Shown one piece after another: positions 1-6,294 of a DNA stretch of 8,452 nucleotides. Position 1 is the stretch's first letter. The number at the start of each line of letters is the position of its first letter. Made by a program: the position numbers and the translations under genes. The stretch comes from Planctomycetaceae bacterium. Its GTDB lineage: Bacteria > Planctomycetota > Planctomycetia > Pirellulales > Thermoguttaceae. A model generated the notes under the pieces. That model made no database searches. It had not been told where the DNA came from and was given only the letters and a program-made list of their open reading frames with translations. The DNA is taken from positions 1 through 8,452 of the forward strand of contig DOEZ01000126.1 in assembly GCA_003532715.1 (NCBI GenBank), written 5' to 3'.

Positions 1-2039
1 TCGGCTTTGTACCAAGAGCCGCCTTTGACGACGCAGAAGCGGGTGCGGCCGTCGTCGCGTTCGCTCTCGGTCCACTCCCAAGTGTTGCCGCACATGTCGT
101 AGCAGCCGAACGGCGAGCGTCCCTCGGGAAACGCCTTGACGGAGTTCGTTCCGCCGGTTTCCCCCGCGTTGCAGCGGTCCGGCTCCATCGCGTCGCCCCA
201 CGGATACTCCAGCTCCTTCGGCCCGGCGGCCGCATATTGCCACTCTTCCTCGGTCGGCAGTCGCTTGCCCGCCCATTGCGCGTACTGGCGAGCATCGTCC
301 AAGTCGACATACACGACCGGATGGTCTTCGCGGCCGCAAAGAGGCTTTCCATCTTGCCAGTGCTTCAAGAAGTGCTCGGCGTGTCTGGGCCGATAGCCGG
401 ACGAATCGAGAAAACTCGCGAATTGGGCATTCGTCACGGGCGTCAGATCGATCGCGTAGGGCTGAAATCGGACGTTGCGAGCGAATTCGACGGGCTGCTT
501 GTGTCGGCCGATCGCGTCGTATCGGTACGGCTCGACGTGAAAACCACACTCGCGCGAGGTGACGGTCGAACGCATCATGAATTCGCCGTCGACGTTGATC
601 GGCGTCATGCCTTCGGGCAAATTACCCGGCGAGTACTTCCTTGTCGGCGCAACTCGTGCAAGCCTTGGGGATTGAACGGGCGGCCGGCGGTCGAATTGGG
701 CCCTTTTGGCAACTGCCCTTTGGGCGGCGAGGAATTCCGTGAAATCAGGGCCCAAGGTCGCTTCGGTTCCCGCCACTACGGCCCCGACTCCGCGCGGGCC
801 GAGTGGCACGACCAGATCGAAGCCTTGCTTCGACGAAATCGGCGTAATTTCGCGTCCCGCGATCAGGTCGAACCATCGCTGCGCCGCCGAGCCTCGCTCG
901 ACGTCGAGGAGTCGGCCTTCGACGGCCGCGTCGCCCCGATTGACCAACGTCCAGAGTCGCAAGCCGTTGCCGCTCCACAGGCCGGCATACACGCTGGTCG
1001 GCGCGGCGGGGACGAGCGGAGTCCAGTTTTCACCGGAAAACAAGCCGTGGTAACGTCGCTGGATCGGCAAGATCGAGCGAAGAATGGCGCGATCGCGCGG
1101 GCTCCATGGCTTCAGGCTGCCGAATACGTTTTCCCAGATCATCATGCCGCTGCCGTTGATCCAGGCGGTGTGCAGTTCCGACGTGTGATCGTCATCCCAT
1201 CGTTTGATTTGGTGCTGCATGTGCCGGCGTTCGTACCATTTGTTCCTAAGGACGCCTGGAACAGGACTGTCGTCGAACCACTGGGCCCACGATGAATGAT
1301 GCTGTTCGACGGCCGGAAGCGGCAGCGAGAGTTCCGATTCGAGCACGACGCCGGGCTTCGCTTCGTCGAGCTTGACGCGAAGCGCTTCGGCCCCTTGCGC
1401 AAGGGTGTCGAGAAAAATGCCGTCGGCGTCGATGGCCTGGACGATTTCGACCAGCGCGTCCAGATCGGACTTGCCTTCGCGGCGCGTGCCCGTGTCCCAT
1501 GGATTGTAGTTGATGAAGACTCTGACGCTTCGTTCATGACAACGGGCGCTCAGGTCTCCCAGTTTCTCGAGGCCTCCCGGCATGTCGCGATAAAAATCGA
1601 ACTGATTTCGCTCATCGAAGCCGATGCGAGGGTAGGCGTGCCACAGGACGATGCTGTCAAATCCTCCGAACTCCTCCAGTCCATGATCGAGGAACTCATC
1701 GAGCCGATAGACCGCGGCCTCCGGATCATAGAAGGTCGGATCGCACATCATGGCGAAACAGCAGGCGAAGTTCGCGGCCGCCCACCGGAATTCGTCTCGT
1801 TTGTAGAAGGCGTCGTCGTACTTCAGATCGTTTTGTGTTTCGATCCGCCACTGGGCAAGCTCTCGACGCCAACCCGGCCAATCGTCGGGACTGGCCGGTG
1901 CGGCAATCACATTGTCGATTCGGAGATTTCTCGCGGCCGACTGGGCGCGAGCGGCGAAGGGAACGCCGATTGCGATTCCCGCGGTCGATGCGAGGGAAGC
2001 ATGAAGGAATCGACGACGGTTGATCATGTGCTCGGCCAT
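1..2039 (-). CDS. Tat-exported TIM-barrel glycosidase-like protein with C-terminal SUMF1 (FGE-like) domain, C-terminus beyond window
   Basis: The minus strand is open for 679 codons and runs off the left edge. The N-terminus carries a twin-arginine signal (NRRRFLHAS at residues 7-15, hydrophobic stretch, likely cleavage after ARA near residue 31), implying folded export. Residues about 35-350 look like a (beta/alpha) barrel: IVLWHAYPRIGF (~128-139), VFINYNPWD (~174-182), DGIFLDTL (~204-211), LESELSLP (~230-237). This resembles carbohydrate-active barrels, but I cannot name a family. A beta-sandwich-like part follows (YAGLWSGNGLRLWTLVNRG). From about residue 470 a SUMF1 domain is clear: VTNAQFASFL, HPVVYVDLDDAR, WAGKRLPTEEEWQYAA, YPWGD (~611), FGCYDMCGNTWEWTES, VVKGGSWYKA. 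True formylglycine-generating enzymes read GGSxxC; here that cysteine position is Lys678, so sulfatase activation is unlikely. I chose ATG 2039 because it places the RR motif near the N-terminus; ATG 2027 or in-frame ATG 2135 are alternatives. It is transcribed divergently from the GH5 gene. Confidence 0.88.
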   Translation of the reverse strand, partial: MAEHMINRRRFLHASLASTAGIAIGVPFAARAQSAARNLRIDNVIAAPASPDDWPGWRRELAQWRIETQNDLKYDDAFYKRDEFRWAAANFACCFAMMCDPTFYDPEAAVYRLDEFLDHGLEEFGGFDSIVLWHAYPRIGFDERNQFDFYRDMPGGLEKLGDLSARCHERSVRVFINYNPWDTGTRREGKSDLDALVEIVQAIDADGIFLDTLAQGAEALRVKLDEAKPGVVLESELSLPLPAVEQHHSSWAQWFDDSPVPGVLRNKWYERRHMQHQIKRWDDDHTSELHTAWINGSGMMIWENVFGSLKPWSPRDRAILRSILPIQRRYHGLFSGENWTPLVPAAPTSVYAGLWSGNGLRLWTLVNRGDAAVEGRLLDVERGSAAQRWFDLIAGREITPISSKQGFDLVVPLGPRGVGAVVAGTEATLGPDFTEFLAAQRAVAKRAQFDRRPPVQSPRLARVAPTRKYSPGNLPEGMTPINVDGEFMMRSTVTSRECGFHVEPYRYDAIGRHKQPVEFARNVRFQPYAIDLTPVTNAQFASFLDSSGYRPRHAEHFLKHWQDGKPLCGREDHPVVYVDLDDARQYAQWAGKRLPTEEEWQYAAAGPKELEYPWGDAMEPDRCNAGETGGTNSVKAFPEGRSPFGCYDMCGNTWEWTESERDDGRTRFCVVKGGSWYKA

Positions 2040-2190
2040 ATTCGGGTTCCCACGACCATTGTCCCACTCGCCCCATGCCACGGCAAGCCCAGCCGTTGGG
2101 TTGCTTCTGATATCGTAACGTGGGGGCTCATCCATGGGAATTCCGGGCTCTGGGGCTTCACAACTCGCCGTGATTCTTGGGAACGTCTTC

Positions 2191-2218
2191 TTCAAAGAGC
2201 CGCCCGGCGCGGTACAAT
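2191..2218 (+). promoter_or_regulatory. Candidate sigma70-type promoter for the GH5 gene
   Basis: TTCAAA (2191-2196) is a 4/6 match to the -35 consensus. After a 16-bp spacer, TACAAT (2213-2218) is a 5/6 match to the -10 consensus. Transcription would start near 2225, giving a leader of about 40 nt before the GH5 start. The match is modest and unverified. Confidence 0.35.
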
Positions 2219-2250
2219 CGAAGCGACCGGCGAGATGATAACGGATTGTA
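2213..2250. repeat. 7-bp inverted repeat overlapping the GH5 promoter/leader
   Basis: TACAATC at 2213-2219 and its exact reverse complement GATTGTA at 2244-2250 are separated by 24 bp. The left arm coincides with the candidate -10 box; the right arm lies just before the GH5 ribosome binding site. It could be an operator, but an arm this short can arise by chance. Confidence 0.3.
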
Positions 2251-2257
2251 GAACGAC

Positions 2258-2262
2258 GAGGA
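2258..2262 (+). promoter_or_regulatory. Shine-Dalgarno site of the GH5 gene
   Basis: GAGGA lies 4 nt before ATG 2267 and 7 nt before the adjacent ATG 2270. The spacing suits the second ATG slightly better, so the protein may begin one residue later. Confidence 0.6.
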
Positions 2263-2266
2263 TCCA

Positions 2267-3919
2267 ATGATGAAACCTTCCGTACTTGGCACGGCAACCG
2301 TGCTCGTCTGTGCGTGCTTGGCTCGCGGTTTTGCAGACGAGCGGCCCTTGAGCGACTCCCCGACGTTGCGCGAACTCCCCGGCGATGGGGACACGGCGGC
2401 CGAGGAATCGAAACCCCCTTCAGCCTTCCTGCATGTCGACGACCAACGGTTCTTCGATGCCGAAGGTCGCCAGGTCTTGCTGCACGGCATGAATGTCATC
2501 AGCAAGTCGAAGGACGAGGGCTACCTGAGTTGGCATCGTGCCGAGGACTTCGCCAAGATGCGAGCTTGGGGCATGAACTGCATTCGGCTCGGCATCATCT
2601 GGGACGGCATCGAACCCGAACCGGGCAAGTATGACGAGGCGTATCTCGACGGGGTGGCGAAGCGGGTGGCCTGGGCGGCCGAGCACGGGCTTTTCGTTTT
2701 TCTCGACATGCACCAGGATCTTTTTTCGGTATTGTATGGCGACGGCGTGCCGGCCTGGGCCACATTGCATGAGAACAGGCCGCACCGTCAAGGAGGCGTT
2801 TGGAGCGACGCGTACCTGCTGAGTCCCGCCGTCCAGACGTCCTTCGACAACTTCTGGGCCAACGCACCGGCGGCCGACGGCGTTGGCATTCAGGATCGCT
2901 ACGCCGCGGCGTGGCGACACGTCGCGAACCGCTTTGCCAAAGAACCCACGGTCATCGGCTATGACCTGATGAACGAGCCGTTTCAAGGAACCTCGATATT
3001 GGCCGCGCAGATCGTTTTGCTTTCCGGCCGATTCGGTACTCGATTAGGAGAACTTCTGGGCAAGTCGGTCGGGTCACCCGCCCAGATTGCCGAACTTTGG
3101 AAGCAACCCGAAGGCCGCGCCGTTATCATGAAACACCTCGATGACATGGGGCTCTATGGCGACTTCCTCGACGCACAGACGGGCATCAGCCAGGCGTTCG
3201 AGCGGCGGCGTCTCCAGGGCATGCATCAACGCGTGGCCCATGCGATTCGTGAGGTCGATTCGCAGCATGTCCTGTTGCTCGAGCCGAGCTATGCGTGCAA
3301 CGTCGGAGTTTGCAGCGCGATAGAATCGGTGGTCGGGCCGGACGGCAGTCGCGATGCGCGGCAGGCGTATGCTCCCCATGCGTACGACATCGTCGTCGAT
3401 ACTCCAGCGATGGCAAACGCCAACCCGCAGCGCATCGTGATGATCTTCGATCGCCACCGCAAGACGGCCGAACGACTGAAAATGCCTTTGATCATCGGCG
3501 AGTGGGGCGCCTTCGGCGCGGCCGACGAGCGGATTCTCGATAGCGCCCGCGTGTTGCAGCGGGAACTCGAGAAGAGACTGTGCGGCGACACGTATTGGGA
3601 ATACGAAGCGGACATTGAAAACAGAGCCTACTTCGGAGTCCTCAAACGCTCGATTCCCAGCCGCATCGCGGGCGTTCTTCTAGAGTATTCGAGTCATCCG
3701 GAGACGGGGGGATTTGCCTGCCGATGGAGAGAATCGCCGGAGATAACCGCGCCAACGATTCTCTATCTGACCGAAGCGTCGTTCAAGAACCGCACGGTTC
3801 GGCTCGAACCGCCCGGCTCGGGCTTCGAGGTGTCCCCTGCGTCCGACACATCGGGCGACGTTTATCTGTTTGTTCGGCCAACCGGCAGATCGGTCGAGCG
3901 CAGTCTGACCTCGCAGTAG
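2267..3919 (+). CDS. Secreted GH5 glycoside hydrolase, endoglycoceramidase-like
   Basis: The 550-residue protein has a signal peptide (hydrophobic residues ~5-19, likely cleavage after RGFA) and a low-complexity acidic stretch before the catalytic domain. The GH5 clan-A barrel starts near residue 53: FFDAEGRQVLLHGMNV, then GMNCIRLGIIWDGIEP, FLDMHQDLFSVLYGDGVPAWA (DMHQD at 147-151), YDLMNEPF with acid/base Glu237, and IIGEWGAFG with nucleophile Glu412. The DMHQD...GDGVPAWA segment and the C-terminal RSIPSRIAGVLLEY block (the family has RPYPxxxAG) are characteristic of endoglycoceramidases and related GH5 enzymes rather than cellulases. Residues ~440-550 fit the usual beta-sandwich tail. Such enzymes release the intact glycan from glycosphingolipids by retaining hydrolysis; the actual substrate here is inferred, and a beta-glucosidase or rutinosidase-like activity is possible. 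A segment after the NEP motif (TSILAAQIVLLSG, ~241-253) is unusually hydrophobic and could contact lipid. It is divergent from the Tat/SUMF1 gene. Confidence 0.93.
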   Translation: MMKPSVLGTATVLVCACLARGFADERPLSDSPTLRELPGDGDTAAEESKPPSAFLHVDDQRFFDAEGRQVLLHGMNVISKSKDEGYLSWHRAEDFAKMRAWGMNCIRLGIIWDGIEPEPGKYDEAYLDGVAKRVAWAAEHGLFVFLDMHQDLFSVLYGDGVPAWATLHENRPHRQGGVWSDAYLLSPAVQTSFDNFWANAPAADGVGIQDRYAAAWRHVANRFAKEPTVIGYDLMNEPFQGTSILAAQIVLLSGRFGTRLGELLGKSVGSPAQIAELWKQPEGRAVIMKHLDDMGLYGDFLDAQTGISQAFERRRLQGMHQRVAHAIREVDSQHVLLLEPSYACNVGVCSAIESVVGPDGSRDARQAYAPHAYDIVVDTPAMANANPQRIVMIFDRHRKTAERLKMPLIIGEWGAFGAADERILDSARVLQRELEKRLCGDTYWEYEADIENRAYFGVLKRSIPSRIAGVLLEYSSHPETGGFACRWRESPEITAPTILYLTEASFKNRTVRLEPPGSGFEVSPASDTSGDVYLFVRPTGRSVERSLTSQ

Positions 3920-4006
3920 TTTTTGTTGCGGAAACAACTGAATATAGGCGATGCGTGTTGAGCCAAGAAAGCCCGGGGGCATCGGACTCGACAGGCTGAA
4001 CGAGGA
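3920..4006. other. Convergent intergenic gap
   Basis: This 87-bp gap separates the GH5 stop (TAG 3917-3919) from the stop of the oppositely oriented PP-loop gene (TAG at 4007-4009, read on the minus strand). A short T run follows the GH5 stop, but no convincing terminator hairpin precedes it. Nothing else is evident. Confidence 0.5.
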
Positions 4007-5017
4007 CTACCGCGCGAGCGGCACATGCGTTTGTCTTGCGGCCGCCATGTTCGAGACGTCGATCCGCTTCAATTCACTCGCGTTTCGGCGCGATACGAGG
4101 ACCAGCACTTCGCGACATTCGGGGTCAATTTGGCGAGTATAGGCGGCCATCAAGACGCCGGCCAATTGCAGCATATCCTCCGATACGGGCCCGCACAAAA
4201 TCGCGTTGGGGCCCAGAAAGCTCTCGGGTTCGAGCAGCGTCGCCGCGACGGCCTCATCGCGGGCGGCCAGTTCGGCGAGCTTCGCGTTGTCGTCGGCGCT
4301 GCGTCCGAGGACGATCTTGTGGATCGGATCGATGCGGAAATGCCGCCCGACTCGAACCAGCTCGCAGTCCCACAGCGTGGCTTTCGCGTTGAAGTGAAAC
4401 AGATCTCGCAACTTGGGAGCAAACGTCTTTTCGGTCAAGGCACAGCCTGGCGACGGCGCCGGAACGTAGCGCACACCAAGCGTTTCCGCCAGATCGATGA
4501 GGGGGCGGCGTCCTCGGCCCGCGTAATCGCACAGCCGCGCGCGATCGATCAGCCTCTCGGTTTCGGGAATGGTCGGTTCGAGCAGTTTCGCCGACAGGGG
4601 GCGCAACAAACGTCCCACGAGACCGGAGCGGCTCGAGAGCAAGTCGAGATCGTTCCGCTTTTGGCTCATGGGCCGTTGGCCGAGTATCTCGCCGCTGACG
4701 ACGCAACACGCGCCGCGCTCGATCATCATGTCGCGCGCCATGATCGTCATATAGAGATGACAGTCGAGGCACGGATTGACCGCTTTGCCAAAACCGTAGC
4801 GCGGGTTGCGAAGGACTTCGACATAGTCTTCACCAACACGGCGAAACGTCAACGGAACGCCCAACTCGTCGGCGACGCGTGCCGCCGATTCTTCCGAGGA
4901 GACAAACGGCGTTTGCACGTGGATGGCCTCGATCGCGACGGATTGCAGTTGCAGAACTCGGACCGCCAAGAGGCTGTCGAGACCGCCGGAGAGAAGAGCA
5001 ATGGCGAGAGGTTTCAT
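4007..5017 (-). CDS. PP-loop ATP pyrophosphatase with NFACT-R-like tail, putative tRNA thiolation enzyme (ThiI/MnmA-like)
   Basis: The 336-residue cytoplasmic protein starts with the adenylating PP-loop SGGLDS (10-15), diagnostic of N-type ATP pyrophosphatases. The NPCLDCHLYM motif (81-90) supplies a CxxC pair (Cys83, Cys86). SGEILGQRPMSQ (108-119), LRPLSAKLLEPTIPE (138-152) and PSPGCALT with Cys192 complete the pattern of a ThiI/MnmA-like family usually annotated as tRNA thiouridylase or tRNA methyltransferase-like. Such enzymes adenylate a tRNA uridine and replace oxygen with sulfur. The cysteines could carry persulfide or bind a cluster, but which is unknown. Residues ~221-330 (RVGRHFRID, KIVLGRSADDNAKL) resemble the RNA-binding NFACT-R/DUF814 domain. 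There is no rhodanese or THUMP domain, so it is not canonical ThiI. No good Shine-Dalgarno precedes ATG 5017. It lies 53 bp after the DUF4105 gene on the same strand, probably cotranscribed. The exact modified position is not deducible. Confidence 0.88.
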   Translation of the reverse strand: MKPLAIALLSGGLDSLLAVRVLQLQSVAIEAIHVQTPFVSSEESAARVADELGVPLTFRRVGEDYVEVLRNPRYGFGKAVNPCLDCHLYMTIMARDMMIERGACCVVSGEILGQRPMSQKRNDLDLLSSRSGLVGRLLRPLSAKLLEPTIPETERLIDRARLCDYAGRGRRPLIDLAETLGVRYVPAPSPGCALTEKTFAPKLRDLFHFNAKATLWDCELVRVGRHFRIDPIHKIVLGRSADDNAKLAELAARDEAVAATLLEPESFLGPNAILCGPVSEDMLQLAGVLMAAYTRQIDPECREVLVLVSRRNASELKRIDVSNMAAARQTHVPLAR

Positions 5018-5070
5018 GGTTTCGCGGGCGTTGCTGGGGCAATGAGGTGTGGCGTCGTGAACTTTCCGAG

Positions 5071-6135
5071 CTAACGCCGAATGAGCGTCGAGAAATCGGC
5101 GCTGTCGCGGTACAGATAGGCCAGATAGTTGATGCGCGCGGCGGCCTTCGTTTCTTCGAACGAGCGGTCGGCGTCGAGCAGCCCCAGTTCATAAGCGAGC
5201 CGGTCGGATTGGCCATTGAGCAAGATGCGTTGGTCGAGCGGCACGCGGTTTGGCACCAACCGATTGATGTGATCGACGATGTTCGTCGTGCAGTTGTTCG
5301 TGAGTGTGTTGTAGAACTCGGGCCGCTCGGCCAACTGGTTGGCTCGTCGGAGCACGTCGACGAACAGCTCGCGCACCTGTGGCGGAGTGGCTTTCGCGGG
5401 GTAGATGTATACATCGTTGAGCCAAACGTTCGTTCGCAATTGGATCAGGTCGCGCTCGTCGCCGAGGACGTAGATCAACTCGTATTGGTTCATCAGGCCG
5501 AGGACCGGATTATAGGTTTCGTCCTGCTCGTATCGAGCCTCGACGCTCAGGACGACGTGCTCGCCCCCCTCGAATCCGAAACTGAGCATGGTGTGAGCCA
5601 TGTTCGGCGCCCCGGCGAACGGCACGACGACGAAATCGACCGATCGGATCGCGTCGAGGTCGAACTTCTTGTCGTAGTAGTCGATTTCGTGCTGGTCGTC
5701 GGCCAGATGGCGGAAGTTGCGAATGTCGCGAACGGTAACGTGATCGCCTTTGAACTCGGCACGAGCCAGCCGGGCTTGAACGGTTTTCCAGTTGCGGTCG
5801 TTCGAGGGCGTCAGGGGCGCCAACAGTGGATGGGAGGAAGGATTCGCTAATGTTGGATCGAGTTGGAGCGACATGGGCTGGAAGACGGCCGTTTGCGACC
5901 CGGTCGTTTGCAGTGCCGTGCCCGGCGGACCGGATTGGCAGCCGGCCAGACAGGCTAACAAGACGATCAGCCCGCGCCCCGGCCAACCCAGCCGGCCGAG
6001 GCAGGCGCGTTCGATGGATTCATGGCGTGATGGGGGTTGGATACGCACGGTCGTGTGCCCGTTGAATTTCGGCAACGAGACAGAATAGGCAAGATAGGAG
6101 ACGAGGAGTCGGTTCATTGGCGCAGAATCGGACAA
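5071..6135 (-). CDS. DUF4105 (Lnb N-terminal-like) envelope lipoprotein
   Basis: Numbered from the TTG at 6135, the protein has 354 residues. A hydrophobic segment GLIVLLACLAGC (55-66) ends in a lipobox with Cys66, so the mature form is probably a lipoprotein facing the periplasm. A linker (~67-115) precedes a DUF4105 domain (~120-305): VDFVVVPFAGAPNMAHTMLSFGF, YNPVLGLMNQYELIYVL, and NTLTNNCTTNIVDHINRL. His181 in the AHTMLSFGF motif and Cys282 in NNCTTNIVDHI are the conserved pair. The order His then Asn-Cys recalls circularly permuted papain-like (LRAT/YiiX) folds, so a thiol hydrolase or acyltransferase activity is possible but unproven. The start is unsettled: TTG 6135 has a good AGGAG, yet gives a 65-residue lead before the lipobox, while GTG 6048 gives a more normal 36-residue signal peptide without a clear ribosome site. 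It is followed by the PP-loop gene and is divergent from the barrel gene. Confidence 0.85.
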   Translation of the reverse strand: MSDSAPMNRLLVSYLAYSVSLPKFNGHTTVRIQPPSRHESIERACLGRLGWPGRGLIVLLACLAGCQSGPPGTALQTTGSQTAVFQPMSLQLDPTLANPSSHPLLAPLTPSNDRNWKTVQARLARAEFKGDHVTVRDIRNFRHLADDQHEIDYYDKKFDLDAIRSVDFVVVPFAGAPNMAHTMLSFGFEGGEHVVLSVEARYEQDETYNPVLGLMNQYELIYVLGDERDLIQLRTNVWLNDVYIYPAKATPPQVRELFVDVLRRANQLAERPEFYNTLTNNCTTNIVDHINRLVPNRVPLDQRILLNGQSDRLAYELGLLDADRSFEETKAAARINYLAYLYRDSADFSTLIRR

Positions 6136-6141
6136 GAAACA

Positions 6142-6146
6142 CTCCT
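6142..6146 (-). promoter_or_regulatory. Shine-Dalgarno site before TTG 6135
   Basis: AGGAG on the minus strand lies 6 nt upstream of the TTG at 6135. It is the best ribosome site near this gene and the main argument for the long form of the DUF4105 protein. Confidence 0.5.
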
Positions 6147-6213
6147 AGTAGTGAAATCGGCCCTGCGCGGCAAGACGTCTTCGGGGGCTTCCGCGGCAAC
6201 CACAAAACCTCTC

Positions 6214-6242
6214 TGGACGTCATGCTGGGGCATCGCTATAGT
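6214..6242 (+). promoter_or_regulatory. Candidate sigma70-type promoter for the beta-barrel gene
   Basis: TGGACG (6214-6219, 4/6 to the -35 consensus) and TATAGT (6237-6242, 5/6 to the -10 consensus) are separated by an optimal 17 bp. Transcription would start near 6249, leaving a leader of about 46 nt before ATG 6295. Confidence 0.42.
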
Positions 6243-6281
6243 CCGCGATGCTTTTCGACGGACACCGACCACCCTCTGGAC

Positions 6282-6285
6282 GGAG
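6282..6285 (+). promoter_or_regulatory. Shine-Dalgarno site of the beta-barrel gene
   Basis: GGAG lies 9 nt before ATG 6295. It supports this start over any upstream start in the open frame. Confidence 0.55.
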
Positions 6286-6294
6286 ACTCTCTAC

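Larger units (their letters stand above)
2040..2266. promoter_or_regulatory. Divergent intergenic region between the Tat/SUMF1 gene and the GH5 gene
   Basis: This 227-bp gap separates two divergent genes, so it should hold promoters for both. It contains a candidate plus-strand promoter (2191-2218) and a 7-bp inverted repeat (2213-2250), listed separately. The minus-strand frame of the Tat/SUMF1 gene stays open upstream to an ATG at 2135, so part of this stretch could be coding if that start were used. I find no convincing minus-strand promoter. Confidence 0.6.
6136..6294. promoter_or_regulatory. Divergent intergenic region between the DUF4105 and beta-barrel genes
   Basis: This 159-bp gap separates two divergent envelope-protein genes. 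It holds the Shine-Dalgarno sites of both, a candidate plus-strand promoter (6214-6242) and a 10-bp perfect palindrome AAGACGTCTT (6172-6181). The palindrome could be an operator, but one of this size is not rare by chance. Confidence 0.55.

Noticed and set aside
2245..2250. Minus-strand TACAAT as a -10 box for the Tat/SUMF1 gene
   Set aside because: No -35-like hexamer lies at a suitable distance; that position falls on the GH5 start codons and shows no similarity to the consensus.
237..2270. Long plus-strand open frames at 237-1295 and 1296-2270
   Set aside because: They lie antisense to the Tat/SUMF1 gene, whose minus-strand translation gives clear family motifs. Their own translations are Arg-rich and show no recognisable domain.
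3921..3937. Small GTTG/CAAC hairpin with a nearby T run as a GH5 terminator
   Set aside because: The stem is only 4 bp and the T run precedes rather than follows it on the plus strand, so it does not fit an intrinsic terminator on either strand.
4025..5850. Long plus-strand open frames at 4025-5074 and 4879-5850
   Set aside because: They are antisense to the PP-loop and DUF4105 genes. The minus-strand products have diagnostic motifs; these do not. Long antisense frames are expected in GC-rich coding DNA.
6037..6294. Upstream extension of the beta-barrel gene to a TTG at 6037
   Set aside because: The extension overlaps the 5' end of the DUF4105 gene, covers the candidate promoter, and would bury a typical signal peptide that begins at ATG 6295 behind 86 residues.
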